Shown here: in pieces, positions 1 through 11,840 of the stretch | How positions within the stretch are numbered: the stretch's first letter is position 1 | How the letters are laid out: every line of letters starts with the position of its first letter | DNA from: Alisma plantago-aquatica | Taxonomy: Eukaryota; Streptophyta; Magnoliopsida; Alismatales; Alismataceae | Direction of reading: 5' to 3' | DNA length: 64,000 bases | Assembly: GCA_963693085.1 (NCBI GenBank) | Contig: OY856409.1 | Span: 1,332,078,415 to 1,332,142,414, forward strand | Program-made: the position numbers and the translations under genes | Notes under the pieces: generated by a model | Told to the model about the DNA's origin: nothing | Database searches by the model: none | What the model saw: only the letters and a program-made list of their open reading frames with translations

Positions 1-3000
1 CTTATAAGGATGTTTTTGGGATAGGCCTACTCCCAATATAAAGTGTATAACAATCACTAAGAGAGTGTTCTAAAAACCAATAAGAAGTGAAGTCAAAGAG
101 TCTAATGATGAGATACACACCAATGAGCTCGATGACAGGACATACACTTCAAGATCCATTTTCTTATGAAATAATATGACCCAAAGTTAGTTTTTTTATG
201 AGTTATTTATTATAATAAGGGTTTGTGGTAAATATATGGATAACAAACCTTGCCTTCCTAGTCCACCTTTAATAGGGATAATGAGAGAAGGGCGTCAATG
301 CGACTGGCATGAGAACCCAAATCTATATAATGAGTTACGTTTTAGTTTCATAAAATCTATAAAGCCCTAAGGGAATTATTATTCAACATCCAAAAGGAAA
401 TGGTGTATATAAAGGTTCACAACTAGGGGAATGACAACATTTTTCTTACGCACCACTATTTGGTTAAACATCACTCCTAGACCCTCTCAATTTCTACATA
501 CAGACAAAGCCCTAGGACTTATCTGAAATAACATACCTCTATGTTTTCTTATCTATTATGTGTTTTTTCTCAACCCTATTCTCTCCTTAAACCCTAAAGA
601 ACCAATAGATTCTTAATTTATGAATTAAGTTTTCCTAATGATTAGGATTAAGGCATCCTTCGTCAACTAATAAAATATGAAGTTATCAAAAAAATTGAAT
701 AATGGAATTATTTTCCATGCTTAAATATATATGTTTTAGTTACTTAAAAATCTAAATATGGTCATCTATTTTCTTTAAAGCATGACCCATACTGGATCAT
801 CATGTTCTAGAAGAAAGATAGTCTCAGAGACAAGGGAAAGGTCCCTTCCAAATATGGTCATCTATTTTCTTTATTCAAAAATATCAAAAATGATTATTAT
901 GATATGCAATTAGTTACCTCCAAGATACAAAACATAAGTGATCTCTCTGATATATCTAAATTACAAATCCCTAGTGTGGTAACTGATAATGCCTTGACCC
1001 CTTCCAACAACCATATTATGTAGCCTTTGTCCCATAAGATGAAAGTAGGTAATTATCCAAGTAATGTTTACAGTCATGATCTATCTCAAACTAAATGAGA
1101 TTCCATGAATATGTAGCTCTAATCCAACCATAGGATATGTATAAAAACCCTAGTTAAGCCAATCCCTAATCTTGGATATTATGGATACATACTAATAATG
1201 ACCCCTTAACTCCTCTTTAGGGTGATCAATTCGTATTTCCAATAGGTTCATATTGAGTTCAAGATTGAATTACTCAAGTAAGTAGGGTGTACTATTTATA
1301 TGACTATAATTTCTTGGTTGCTATCACACTTCTGAGTATGCTCGCTTGGTAGTTCCAATTATTGAATGTAATATATAATTTATCATATGTTATTTCCAAA
1401 ACACATAAAAATGTAAATAAAATGGATGGATTGTAGATATGAAGCTTCTTCACACTCTCCCTCTAAATTTATAATTTGCACCAACCCATGGCCATAGGGG
1501 TGGGGATTCCCATAGTTGAAGGGGAGGGGAGGGGGCAACATAAAAGTAAATAATAAGTAATGACACTTCAGAGTAGCACAACCTCATCAAAAGTTGATTA
1601 ATATAATGAGTTCCCTTGATTTTCATTCAAATAATGTTTTCCTAGTTTCTTTTCTTTTCAAATATTTTGATTATAAATACATATAGATATGCATATTTTA
1701 TCCACATACCCAACTTTTGGTGTGTTGGTCCATTGTTTCTCGTATTTTGTAGGTGCAAAAAATAATGAAATTGAACATGTATACATTAATAAAAGATGTT
1801 GGAGGATCTAGACAAGTTTAGCTACTTCTTGTCATCTATTTAGTAGTCATTTGTATCATTCCTTTTCTTTCCTAGATGACGTATAGGATGAAAGTGATGT
1901 CATTGTGTATTCCATTCTTATATTGTTAGATATATTCACAAGCATATGTAACCTCTATTAAATTATGGTGGTGTTTGTGAAATGTGTGTGATGTTTGTGG
2001 ACTGATATGGCTTCCATAGGTATATGAGTTGACAACAAAAAATATACATATTTTCCTTTTTGAAATCCTCTTAGTATAGATGCACATGTCATGGAACCGT
2101 TCTTACCCTAATCCCCAATCCCAATTCCCGGGTAGGTCATGTTAAGGGGATTAGAGCGCCCGTCTCTGAGTGGCCCAAAAATCACACACATATTTTATGC
2201 AAAAAGATATAACATTTCATTTTATTGAAAAAGAACCAAGTATATTACATCAAGGGCCTAAAGACAATGAGAAATAAAAAGATGACAAGGTCAAGAACTA
2301 CAAAATAGAAACTATATCCCATTTACATGTAATCCCATGTAGTAAGTATTTTTCATTTTGGCAGATATTTACAAGAGTGTAGTTGATCAACATCTATCAA
2401 GTCTTCAAGTCTTCATGCCTAAAATCAAGTAACTCGAGACGCAATCAATGCAAATGCATTAGTACACTTTTAAAAGAGCAATATTAAACAATTTAAAACA
2501 TTTATATCAACATATAGTACTTGGAAGAACTTATATGAAAAATATTCAATTCGACATTCAAACTCATCTTTATTTCGAGCAATTCAATATTATTAAGAAT
2601 TTCCCCATTAAACTGAACAACATGAATGCATTTATGTATGACTCATCGCCCCAACGATATGGGGGAGGTCACCATGTTGTACAAGTTCCACCCTTAGATA
2701 TAAGGAGGTCACTTGTACCCAATATCAATATCATTATCACAAATAGTTATAAGGGGTGTTATCATTTATGTTTCATATTTGAGCATGCTATAATATAGAA
2801 ATTTAGAAGACTAATCATTAGGGGACATTGTAGCTCAAACAAGTACATAGCCAAGATTTTCAAATAAGAGTATATACAAGCATCATTCAATACTACTAGT
2901 TTGTTCAAGGAGGAATTAATATAAAAGTGTACCTCTTTTGGAGTCTAGATTATTATCAATATCCAAATCAACAAGTGCAAAGAGTATAAGATCATCACAT

Positions 3001-4852
3001 GACATGAGAACAAGCATCCATCAATATATAGTTCATTGGTCTAGTGGCCTACTAGGGTATTCATTCATGTATTCTTATTCTTATTGAATTTCTTGCCCTA
3101 CAGTCATTAAGAGTATTGATCTAGGATCATATGATTGAGATCAGAGACTAATATCTTGAATTAGGTTTGATCTAATGTGAAAAAAAATCAAGGATTGATG
3201 ATATTAGATCATTTAATCATTTTCATGTACAAATATGTTAAGAGTAGATTGGATGATGATTTAGTATATTAGTCATGTATTCAAGTCATCAATATAAGAT
3301 CAGAGTACAAAAAGTTCGTGGTGTCATCATGTATAATGTAAATCACGCTTTTATCAAGATCAGTGTTTGAAATATTAGAAGAAAACCTTATATAAGGTAA
3401 TATGAGAGAGATAGTTATCATCATGTAACCATACCTGGAAAAATATTGGTTCCATATTATTCTATACATTTTTCTTAGAAAAAGGATATTTTACGAGCAA
3501 TTTTTTGATAATCAATCTATTTGTAATCAATTTTCACAAAACTGACCAATAAGAAGATATCTAGATGACAAAAAAGAAATAAAAAAGAATTTCCATCTTG
3601 GCTTCAAAGATCAGGGGAGGGATCTGATCTTATGGATCCCCCGCTGACCCACATGCCATATCTAGGCTCAAGGGGGGGGGGGCTGTGAGTGGGTGCTATA
3701 GGACGCAATTGCCAATGCTATTGAAATAGACGCATGACAATATAGGAGGGCATCTTATTCGATCAACTCAACATTTGCACCATGATATATACACAAGAAA
3801 ATAGAAAACTAGTGAGGAGGATGAGAAATGTGAATTATCTAGGAATCATGTGAGGCAAAAGTGATGGTATCATTGTCTCCATAATGTCCCTAGGATGCCA
3901 ATGAGCCACTATTTAGGCAAAAATGTGAAACGATGGGATATCAAGTAGGTGCATGGCAGATGAACAAAAGAGAATAAAATATGAGGAAAGCACCACAAGA
4001 AGGAGGAGTTGGCATCTTGGTTTCTTCACGAGCCTTTGAGAATTTGTCCTCTAGTCATAGATCCTCACGATAGTGTTCAGTGGTCCTCACTGGATAGGGC
4101 ATAGGTGGCGACGATGACGCCTAGCTGTTGGGGCTCTACAATATTCCACTACATCTTTCAAGAGTAAAGAATGCTATGTTGTAATCCTCTGATGGTGTCA
4201 ATGCCTCAAAATAGCCAGAGGCAGTCAGAAGTGAGGGCTAGACGTTCCATTTTAGGTGATATAAAGTGGAGTTGGGTGAAGAAAAGGAGAGCTATAGGTG
4301 AGAAATTAAGGGATCATTAGGGCTAAAAGAAGTGTGGCATAATTGTTGCATGGTGTTATATAGCATCCCTATAGTCTAGGGTTAGATGGGGCTTCTCCTA
4401 CTTTGAGCCCAGTCTTCCACCCTTTGAGAATTTTTAAAATAGAGCAAGGGAGAGCGATTGTTGGGGAGCATTGAGTATAGGAAAAGATTTTGGATTTGAT
4501 GCAAAAAAGTTGACGAATGATTAGTATGGAGGAAGATGTGGACGTTTGAATTCTAGTGACATAGTGTGTGAGGCACTCTTTGACAAACAACGGGTTTGAC
4601 GACCCTATGGGCATCATTTCCAGATCCGGATCCATATCTAGTTAGGCATGATAGTAGGGTAGAAAATGGTACTTTGGGGTTTGTGAAATGTATTTCTTTC
4701 CAAAATTTGTATCTTCCAATTGAAATATCCAAGAATTATGAAATTTCAAACAATGCTCTATTAAAATCATCCCAAGCTTTATAAAAGGTTTCAAGTCTAA
4801 ATGATCAAGTTTGGGTCATGAATAAAATCAATTGATGGATAATAATAATTTG
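1..4852. other. Gene-free AT-rich DNA
   Basis: I see no coding region, RNA gene or intact transposon here. The open frames present are short, lack recognisable motifs and are frequent by chance in AT-rich DNA. Visible structure is limited to a 24-bp direct repeat near 754-873, a G-run near 3,671, and a slightly more GC-rich stretch at about 3,600-4,700 that could be old transposon sequence. I could not pair it with a second LTR. Confidence 0.6.
754..873. repeat. 24-bp direct repeat pair
   Basis: An exact 24-base sequence beginning AAATATGGTCATC occurs at 754-777 and again at 850-873, with 72 bases between. It is too short and isolated to be an LTR pair. A local duplication is the simplest reading. 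Confidence 0.7.
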
Positions 4853-4860
4853 GCTGAATT

Positions 4861-5388
4861 TAGGGACGAGCATGATTCAGTCAGTTAGAGTTAATTTGAT
4901 TTGGTTAAATTGTTTATTTTGTGGTTTAAGATTTAATCATTAACCTAATCATATTTGTGTTGGTTAGTTCGGTTATGGTTAATCGGTTAATGGTTAATTC
5001 TGTCAGTTAATTTGGTTAACCAAACAACACTGTTATAATAATATTGTATAAAAATAATTACAAAATTTTGAGATATAGCAATATGACGTATAAGCATAGT
5101 GATATATAGTTCTTAAAAGCTTGACTATTTTATAAGTTGGATGATTTTTTGAAATAAAAGTAAAATTATATAGGTATATATATGAGAAAGATATTTCTTT
5201 TTGATTAAATTGTGACTATTCGGTTAATTCGATTAACCAAACACAAAATATTTTTAACCAACATATTAAATGTTTAACCAATTAACTGAAATGAATTTAC
5301 CAAATTAACTGAATTATCTAAAAAAGTTTAGCCATTCAGAATTAACCATTCGGTTAATCGGTTATTAACCAAATTCTTCTCACCCCTA
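4861..5388. mobile_element. hAT-like MITE, 528 bp
   Basis: The left end reads TAGGGACGAGCA and the right end TTCTCACCCCTA. These are imperfect terminal inverted repeats of the TAGGGGTGAG type seen in plant hAT-derived MITEs. The flanks are GCTGAATT (4,853-4,860) and ACTGAATT (5,389-5,396), an 8-bp target-site duplication with one mismatch; 8 bp is the hAT size. Sub-terminal DNA on both sides is rich in GGTTAAC/GTTAACC words, so the element could fold into a long imperfect hairpin. There is no transposase frame, so it would have needed a transposase supplied elsewhere. Confidence 0.75.
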
Positions 5389-5396
5389 ACTGAATT

Positions 5397-6400
5397 GAAT
5401 GTCATGAGGTACATATTTTGATACTCGGGCTTCATAATTGAAACTTTGATGTCAAAATCAGTCAACAATCATAAGAGTGATGAAGTGGGGTCAAATTGGG
5501 CAATATTAGATACTACAAGGTCATTAATCGGATTTTGGATCATAAATGTGGAAAAGTCCACTTAATCATCACGCACATACCTACCAAATGTCCTTATAGA
5601 AAATGTACTAGATTTTGGGTTGTCAAAGTTGGTATATAGTTCACACATCATAGTTTCATGGACATATCATTCTCAACATAATGTGTCTAAGGTAGTTCTA
5701 AGTTAGGTATATAAAGGGTGGAGGCATTTAATCTAGCTTTAGGGTCTAGCAAAAATTTCTAACCTATCTACCAGGACACGAGGTTACCTATGGTAGTGTA
5801 AATCTTACCTGGATTAAACCTTAAGTGTCCCTTTTCTTAAGGACATGGTGATTAAAGTTCTATTCTTATATATAGATATTCCCTCTCACCTTACTCTTCA
5901 ACATAAGGATGCCATACTCTTGTTGAATCACTATTCAGATATCCTCTAGGTATAGTTTGGATGAAGTTTTCTTGAATCCTGGTACTTAATGTATAACTTA
6001 GTAGCACATCTCATTATATGTGGCACTGATGCTTACAATATTATAGTTGGTGTAACAAAAAATACGAACTTCAACAATCTCGTCAGACTTTTAGGTATTT
6101 CTAACTACCAAAAAGCTTCCAGTTTAATCATCCTTCTGCCCCAGACAATGTTGTAAGATGGAGGGGAATGTGAGCTGTCTACATCTCACTCTACCTACCA
6201 CTTAAATAGTACAACACTACCGTAATTTGTAAATGCGGCTGCCAAACTAGGCCTTAAACTCCATAACACTAAAACTTATGAATATTTATCAAGAAGATAC
6301 ATAATGCGTTTGAAAAAGAGGAAAATATCTAATTCAGTTTCATTATGTTTTGGGATGCCTCCAAAAACCCATTATTCAAGTTTCTCAAAGGAATATGCCA
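5397..6400. other. Gene-free interval
   Basis: AT-rich DNA with no frame, repeat or RNA gene that I recognise. It lies between the MITE and the gypsy remnant and may contain unrecognised leader or LTR sequence of the latter. Confidence 0.45.
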
Positions 6401-6620
6401 ATTTTATCTAGAAGAAAAGGAAACAACATGAACATCCTAAAAGTTTTGATAATGAAACTGTTGCCATGGGGAGATGGGAGGAGTAGAAAAAGGTTCTAGT
6501 GAATTGTATGCAAATTTTTTCCTTATAAGAAATCTTTGTTAATGCTACCTCTTCCAAAACTAAGAGAGAAGTATATATGCTTGACTTTGTCAAGTCAATT
6601 AGCTTTTCAAACGATATTCA

Positions 6621-6977
6621 TTGAAAGTTTTATGCCATAGAGGAGAGGAAGAGGGAAGGAGAGATTATGTTGATCTCAATAAATATAGCCTATCGGTTGC
6701 AGGATATACCCAAAAATTCAAAATTTTTGAAAGTTATGCACCTATCACAACTGAGGAACTTGTCTCACAACATTATATTGATTTCCTAGCTACCAACCTA
6801 ACAACCCTCATTATGAGCTCCTATCCGAAAACCTTTGATGAGGACCTAGACATGGCCCTTACCATGAAAAGGGATCAAGGTATGCAAAAACTTTCTGGCA
6901 TGGGATACCTATGGTTAACTACCACTAACGCGGATATATATAAAAAACTTTCCCCTAGCCATTACAAGGGATTATGA
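6621..6977 (+). pseudogene. Gag core fragment of element E
   Basis: A 118-codon frame contains the retrotransposon gag signature SVAGYTQKFKIFESYAP, matching the family pattern SVxEYxxKFxxLxxYAP. It is followed by a helical stretch with KTFDEDLDMALTMKRDQGM. Gag would form the particle that packages element RNA. The frame ends shortly before the possible zinc-knuckle remnant. The N-terminal gag region lies upstream in other frames, broken by stops. Confidence 0.7.
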
Positions 6978-7989
6978 AAAGGGTTTTTAAGAAAAGCAGG
7001 TCATAGAAATAATGAAAACCAATAGATGTTTCACCATCTAAGTGTAACACATATGAACAAGGCCATGATAGATTATGTCATTGTATGAAGCCAGTTTACT
7101 ACAGCTGCAAGAAAAGGGCTATTTCATTGCCAGCAATCATTCAATAAGTTCTCCACCTACATAGGGGCATCACAATGCAAGGGTGTTTATTGTTAATGTT
7201 GAGTATGCTAATGCCAATCCAGTCGAATGATTAAAGGTAACCTTAAATCATATTCATTTGAGATAAATATCCATCCATATACCCTCCATATTCATGATAA
7301 TTAGTATTTGTAGGCATTGTATTTCTTAACGGTCATCCTCCTAAAGCATTATATGAATATGGATCTACACATCCATTCATATGATGAAATATGACATTGG
7401 TGCTACATTTACAAATATTTTCTGGGATATATTCTTGATGTGACAACTCCTAGAGGCAAAAGAATTACTACATTGCAAAAAACTATCATCTTGCATTACA
7501 AATTCAAAGTATGACATTTCCTCAAATTTATACTCTTTTCAATGGAATATATTTATATTATAATCAGACTAGATATACAAGTATTATGAACATATTGACT
7601 ATAGGGAGAAGAGGGTGTTCATCTCTCCACCTAGTCTAATCATGTGGTGAACCCTAGTAGGATTCTTTAATAATGTTATAGTTTCCTCTCTCAAAGTGAA
7701 AACCTTATCTCAAAAGGCTACTAAGTCTTCTTTGCTTTAGTCTTAGTGACCAACATCAGTACCAACTTGTATAAAGTCTACATGTGATACATGAGTTCTT
7801 AGATATATTTCTAGAGGAGATTCTTGGGCTTCCTCACAGTTGAGAAATTGAGTTCTCTATAGATCTTCTTCCTGGAAGCACTCCAAATTCTAGGGCCTCA
7901 TATAGGATGGATCCTATTTAGTTATTAGAGCTAAAGAAATAGTTTAAGAACTATTAGATAAAGTTCATTAGTCCAAGTGTTTCCCCTTG

Positions 7990-8330
7990 GGTTGCTCCTA
8001 TTCTCTTGATATAGATTTAAGACAATTTTATGTGCATGTCTATTGACTACAATGTGTTGAAATTAGCTACCATAAAAATAAATATTGTCTTTACCGTATT
8101 GATGACATCTTTGATCAACTTCATATTGGAAAAAGTCGTATCCACATTTGACTTTCATTCTTCATATCATCAACTTAAAGTCAAGGATTGTGATGTTTCC
8201 AAAATTGCATTCCAAACTCACTATGGACACTATGAATTTCCTAGTGATGCCATTCAGGTTAACCAACACACATGGTGTATTTATGAATCTTATGAACAAT
8301 TCCTTCCAACACTATCTTGATGAGTTCTAG
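7990..8330 (+). pseudogene. Reverse transcriptase fragment of element E
   Basis: The reading frame contains FDFHSSYHQLKVKDCDVSK followed by IAFQTHYGHYEF, the conserved gypsy RT block (family form DLRSGYHQIRVKxxDIxKTAFRTHYGHYEF). A shift near 8,245 splits the next block, MPFRLTNTHGVFMNLMN, into another frame. The catalytic FxDD motif expected at about 8,340-8,360 is lost among stops. It would have copied element RNA into DNA; this copy cannot. Confidence 0.8.
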
Positions 8331-8520
8331 TTATTTTATAGTTGATATTTGATATATTATAATTATATGGAGAAACATCACAAACATTTGACAATTATTC
8401 TAGAAATCCTTCAAGCTTAGAAAATATATGTGGAATTGTCTAAATGTAAATTTAGGATCCATAAGTTAGTTCCTTGGTCATGTTATTTCTGGGGGTAGTT
8501 TATCTTTAAACCGTTCTAAA

Positions 8521-8703
8521 GTGTCATCTATTCTTAACTGGCTACATCCTCAGAATCCCTCTAAAATCTATACTTTCTTGGGCCTAACTCGACATTATTG
8601 CCGCTTCATCCGCAATTTATGTAAAGTTCTACTTTCTCTCACTAAGCTTACTCGAAAGGATGAGAATTTTGTATGGTCATCTTCTTGTGAGTCAAATTTC
8701 TAG
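8521..8703 (+). pseudogene. RT C-terminal segment of element E
   Basis: The frame contains FLGLTRHYCRFIRNLCKVL and later LTRKDENFVWSSSCESNF. This matches the region between RT and RNase H of gypsy elements (FLGLxGYYRRFI, then LTxKxxxFxWxxxCExxF). It ends at a stop directly before the RNase H part. Confidence 0.8.
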
Positions 8704-8739
8704 GAGCTAAAACAAAAGTTGACATCATCATCAGTTCTG

Positions 8740-9015
8740 ACATTACCCTCTTGCAAAGAAGGGTTGATGATTTTCACTAACACTTTGAAGAACAATTTAC
8801 ATTGTGTTCTAGAGTAGGATAAGGAAGCAATGGATTTTGCATCTAGGCAATCAAAATTAGATGAACTTAGTTATATAAATTGTGATTTGGAACTAGCTGC
8901 AATTATCCATGCTATCAAAATTTGGAAGAACAACATTTATAGGTTAACCTTTGATATCTTCACCAACCAAAAGAGCTTAAAATACATCTTAACACAAGCG
9001 GACATGAACCTATGA
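8740..9015 (+). pseudogene. RNase H fragment of element E
   Basis: The segment reads FASRQSKLDELSYINCDLEL, AAIIHAIKIWKNNIY and TNQKSLKYILTQADMNL, aligning with the gypsy RNase H block (ASRQLKxHExNYxxHDLELAAVV, then TDHKSLKY). The catalytic Asp of TDHKSLKY is Asn here. Similarity fades after about 9,045, and no integrase follows. Confidence 0.8.
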
Positions 9016-9045
9016 CAACATCAATGGTTCAAGTACCTAAAGTGT

Positions 9046-10214
9046 TATACACATATAGCTTAGATATTTTTCTATTGTGTACATAAAGTGTGGTGACCAA
9101 TTCAATCAATTACACCACCACTCTTCATAATGATATATCTTAGGTTTTCTTTATATTGTACACTTAAAGTGTGGTGCACCTCTGACTAATATACAATATG
9201 AAAAAATGATATCTCATCAATAGTGTGAGGAAGATACGTTCTGTCCCATCGTAAAATGTGATGCATGTCCTTTATTTATTGATTGTAAACCCCTCCCCCA
9301 GGTACCCAACATGTTTCAACCTACAACTTGTACTGCAATCCACAACAAGATATACCAACTATGTAGAACTCATATACAACAAAACAATTTTTTTTTGTTT
9401 TTTCAAGCCTAAACATATCATGGTTAACAAAAATGGTGCTTCACTATAAAAAATACATAAAGTGCAGCTCATATGAAAACATTTTTGAGACCCATGTGAC
9501 ATGTACTTCAATGATCTGATGATACTAGATCACAAAGTCATTTCCATAGTTGTGACTACATGTTATTAAAGAATTACATGATAATATTATAACAAAAAAA
9601 TTGTGTATCTAATTGTTATATTTTGGATACTATAATTTATACATCAATATAAAGAAAAAGAGCAGTCACAAATATGATAATGTAGGAGGTGAAAGGGATC
9701 CTATCAATCATAAGGACATGTCATTATAGATAACTTATAGGAACGACAGAGAGGAAGAACAAAATATTTGTAAGATAGGGCCACCCCTTAGCGAGCCCTA
9801 TGTTAACCAACAAATCAATTTATATAAACTTATGGGCCAGAAACACACATCATTGAAGTTATACCTTCTCACCTTGATAGGTAGACAATATTAGAAGTTG
9901 TTAGTAAGCTCTATGTTTTTCAAGAAACGATCATGACTACAAAGCCCATGAAAAGTTAAACTAATGTTTGGTCTAGAGTGGCAATTATAATAACCCTAAA
10001 GGCTCAACATAATGTGCCCATGCTAATAAGGCTAGTTATGACTCAACATAATGCATCATTATTTTCTTGAGCAAGAAATATTAAACAATAACATAATTAC
10101 AGAATAATGGTCTCTTAAATGGAACTTATTATTCTTAACATAAATGATAAAGTGATCATAATAAGAAATGAATGTATGATATATAAGACATGATCATAAT
10201 ATCAGACTAAGTCC
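9046..10214. other. Gene-free interval
   Basis: AT-rich sequence between the gypsy remnant and the first LINE. A degenerate word pair ending AAAGTGTGGTG occurs near 9,083 and 9,166. No gene or element end is recognised. Confidence 0.5.
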
Positions 10215-11358
10215 ATTGCATCCTAAAGAAAACTAGAGGTGAGCCTTTAAATTTTGTCAATGGTGATGTTAGGTATCATGCACATATTCCCCTCTATAAT
10301 CTGGCATGCTCTTGATCACCAATCTAAGAAGGACCAATCTCCCTACCATGAAGATGAAGATTCCTAACCATCCTTTAATTTTGTCCCATACCTTATCCAT
10401 ACATGTGTGGTAGTATTTATTACAATATTTTCCACTAGAAAGAGTAACCTCCATGTACTCTAGTGGGGAAGGTCGCATACCATACCCCACCAGAAAGAGT
10501 GACCTCTTGTATCTAGTATTCATCATCTTCCATACATATGATTCCCCAATATGGAAGGTATAGTCACCACCCCTCAACTCCCTATACCTCTCATACAGCC
10601 ATTGTGCCCAAATTCTATGTGGTAGTCTAATGTTTCTATGGATTCTCTTGATAGATATTCTCCTTAACATGTCTCCCATGTCAGAGGTGTATAGCCCACT
10701 TAAATTTAAAGGGCTTCGTAATTTTGTCCCAACGGATTCCATGATTTTGTCCTCCCCCAAAAAATTAGAGGCAAGCCTTCAAATTTTGTCAACGGTGATG
10801 TTAAGGGTCTTGCACATACACCCACCTAGAAACTGACATGCTCTTAATCACTACCAATTTCCCTACCGTGAAGATGAAGATCCCTAACCACCCTTTAATT
10901 TTGTCTATTACGCTATCCATGCATGCATGGTAGTCTTTATTACAATATTTCCCACCAGAATGAGTAACCTCCATGTATTCTAGTGGGGAAGGTCTCGGAC
11001 CATACCCCAAGGTCTCTCGTTACTCTATCTCTTTTGTTATCATAAGATTTGAAGAGGTACAAATTGGATTTTACATCAGTCACAGTCTAGTGATTTGTTC
11101 AGATCGTGAATATATTTTTTTAGATGACAAGGATGTCATCAAATGTGGTATGACCTTGGTGCCTTTAACGTTGTTGGTTATGATCTTATTGTTGTCTTCT
11201 CATCATTAATCATTTTTGTGAGGATCTCCATCACCATGGTGAAGAGAAGAGGTGATGGATGATCACCTTGTTTCAGCCCATCAGTAGCAGTAAACATGCC
11301 CTCAGGAACCCCCATTAAAAAACACAGAGAACGAAGTGGTTTGGGTACATTGTTGTAT
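10215..11358 (-). pseudogene. LINE ORF2 fragment (copy L1a)
   Basis: Minus-strand remnant of a plant L1-like ORF2. Reading from 11,358 downward, an RT block around 11,200-11,330 is followed by the segment with DKIKGWLGIFIFTVGKL (from 11,010). Next comes MGDMLRRISIKRIH...WAQWLYERYRELRGGDYTFHIG (about 10,690-10,520), then a second copy of the GYGMRPSPLEYMEV...DKIKGWLGIFIFMVGRLVL segment (10,510-10,269). The last block belongs upstream of the WAQW block in normal ORF2 order, so the copy carries an internal tandem duplication and is then cut off. Frameshifts and stops interrupt the frames. Confidence 0.8.
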
Positions 11359-11840
11359 CAATTAATCTCATTCCACGGGCTTTCTTCGTGTTGCTCCCAT
11401 GTGGCTGGCTATCCCCCCACCTGGGCCAACAAGCCCCAACTAATAAACCTAGGAAGAGACCACGGACTGAATCAAAACCCAACAATCTGAATATGTAAAA
11501 CAAACAGGGACAAATTTCTCTACATGCGCTCCCTACATAAATCCTTCCTCGTCGTCATCAAACCAAGTATACATGTTTAAGATATTCACGAGCCGTAAGT
11601 GAATCGTTAATTTGATAACTTCATAATATTAAGGGTCCATTCGACCCCCAACTTCTTGACTACCGACCTGTAAGTGAATCGTTAATTTGATAGTCAAATA
11701 TTGTATATGCATTCCGTTCGGTATATCCATCTATATCAGCGAGATATAAAATCATGCCGTGAATGGTGGTTTGTTAACCATACATATGATTTAAGAAGCG
11801 AACCATACATATGGGGCCGATCGAGTCCTGAATTTCACAA
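11359..11840. other. Unassigned spacer with a 23-bp direct repeat
   Basis: This spacer between two LINE fragments is locally more GC-rich near 11,380-11,480. The sequence GTAAGTGAATCGTTAATTTG (continuing ATA) occurs near 11,594 and again near 11,669, 75 bases apart. No gene is recognised; short frames here have no motif. Confidence 0.5.

Larger units (their letters stand above)
6500..9045 (+). pseudogene. Decayed Ty3/gypsy polyprotein (element E)
   Basis: Fragments of a gypsy polyprotein appear in the right order on the plus strand. A gag core (6,621-6,977) is followed by a possible zinc-knuckle remnant (7,043-7,078, CNTYEQGHDRLC), then reverse transcriptase (about 7,990-8,330), the RT C-terminal segment (about 8,470-8,705) and RNase H (about 8,740-9,015). 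Many stops and frameshifts separate them. The YxDD active site of RT is no longer readable, and the RNase H motif reads TNQKSLKY where the family has TDHKSLKY. No integrase follows, and I found no flanking LTRs, so this is an old truncated copy. It is the only LTR-type element in the window on the plus strand. Confidence 0.8.

Noticed and set aside
3660..3690. G-run as a possible polypurine tract or quadruplex
   Set aside because: No LTR start follows on either side and only one G-run is present.
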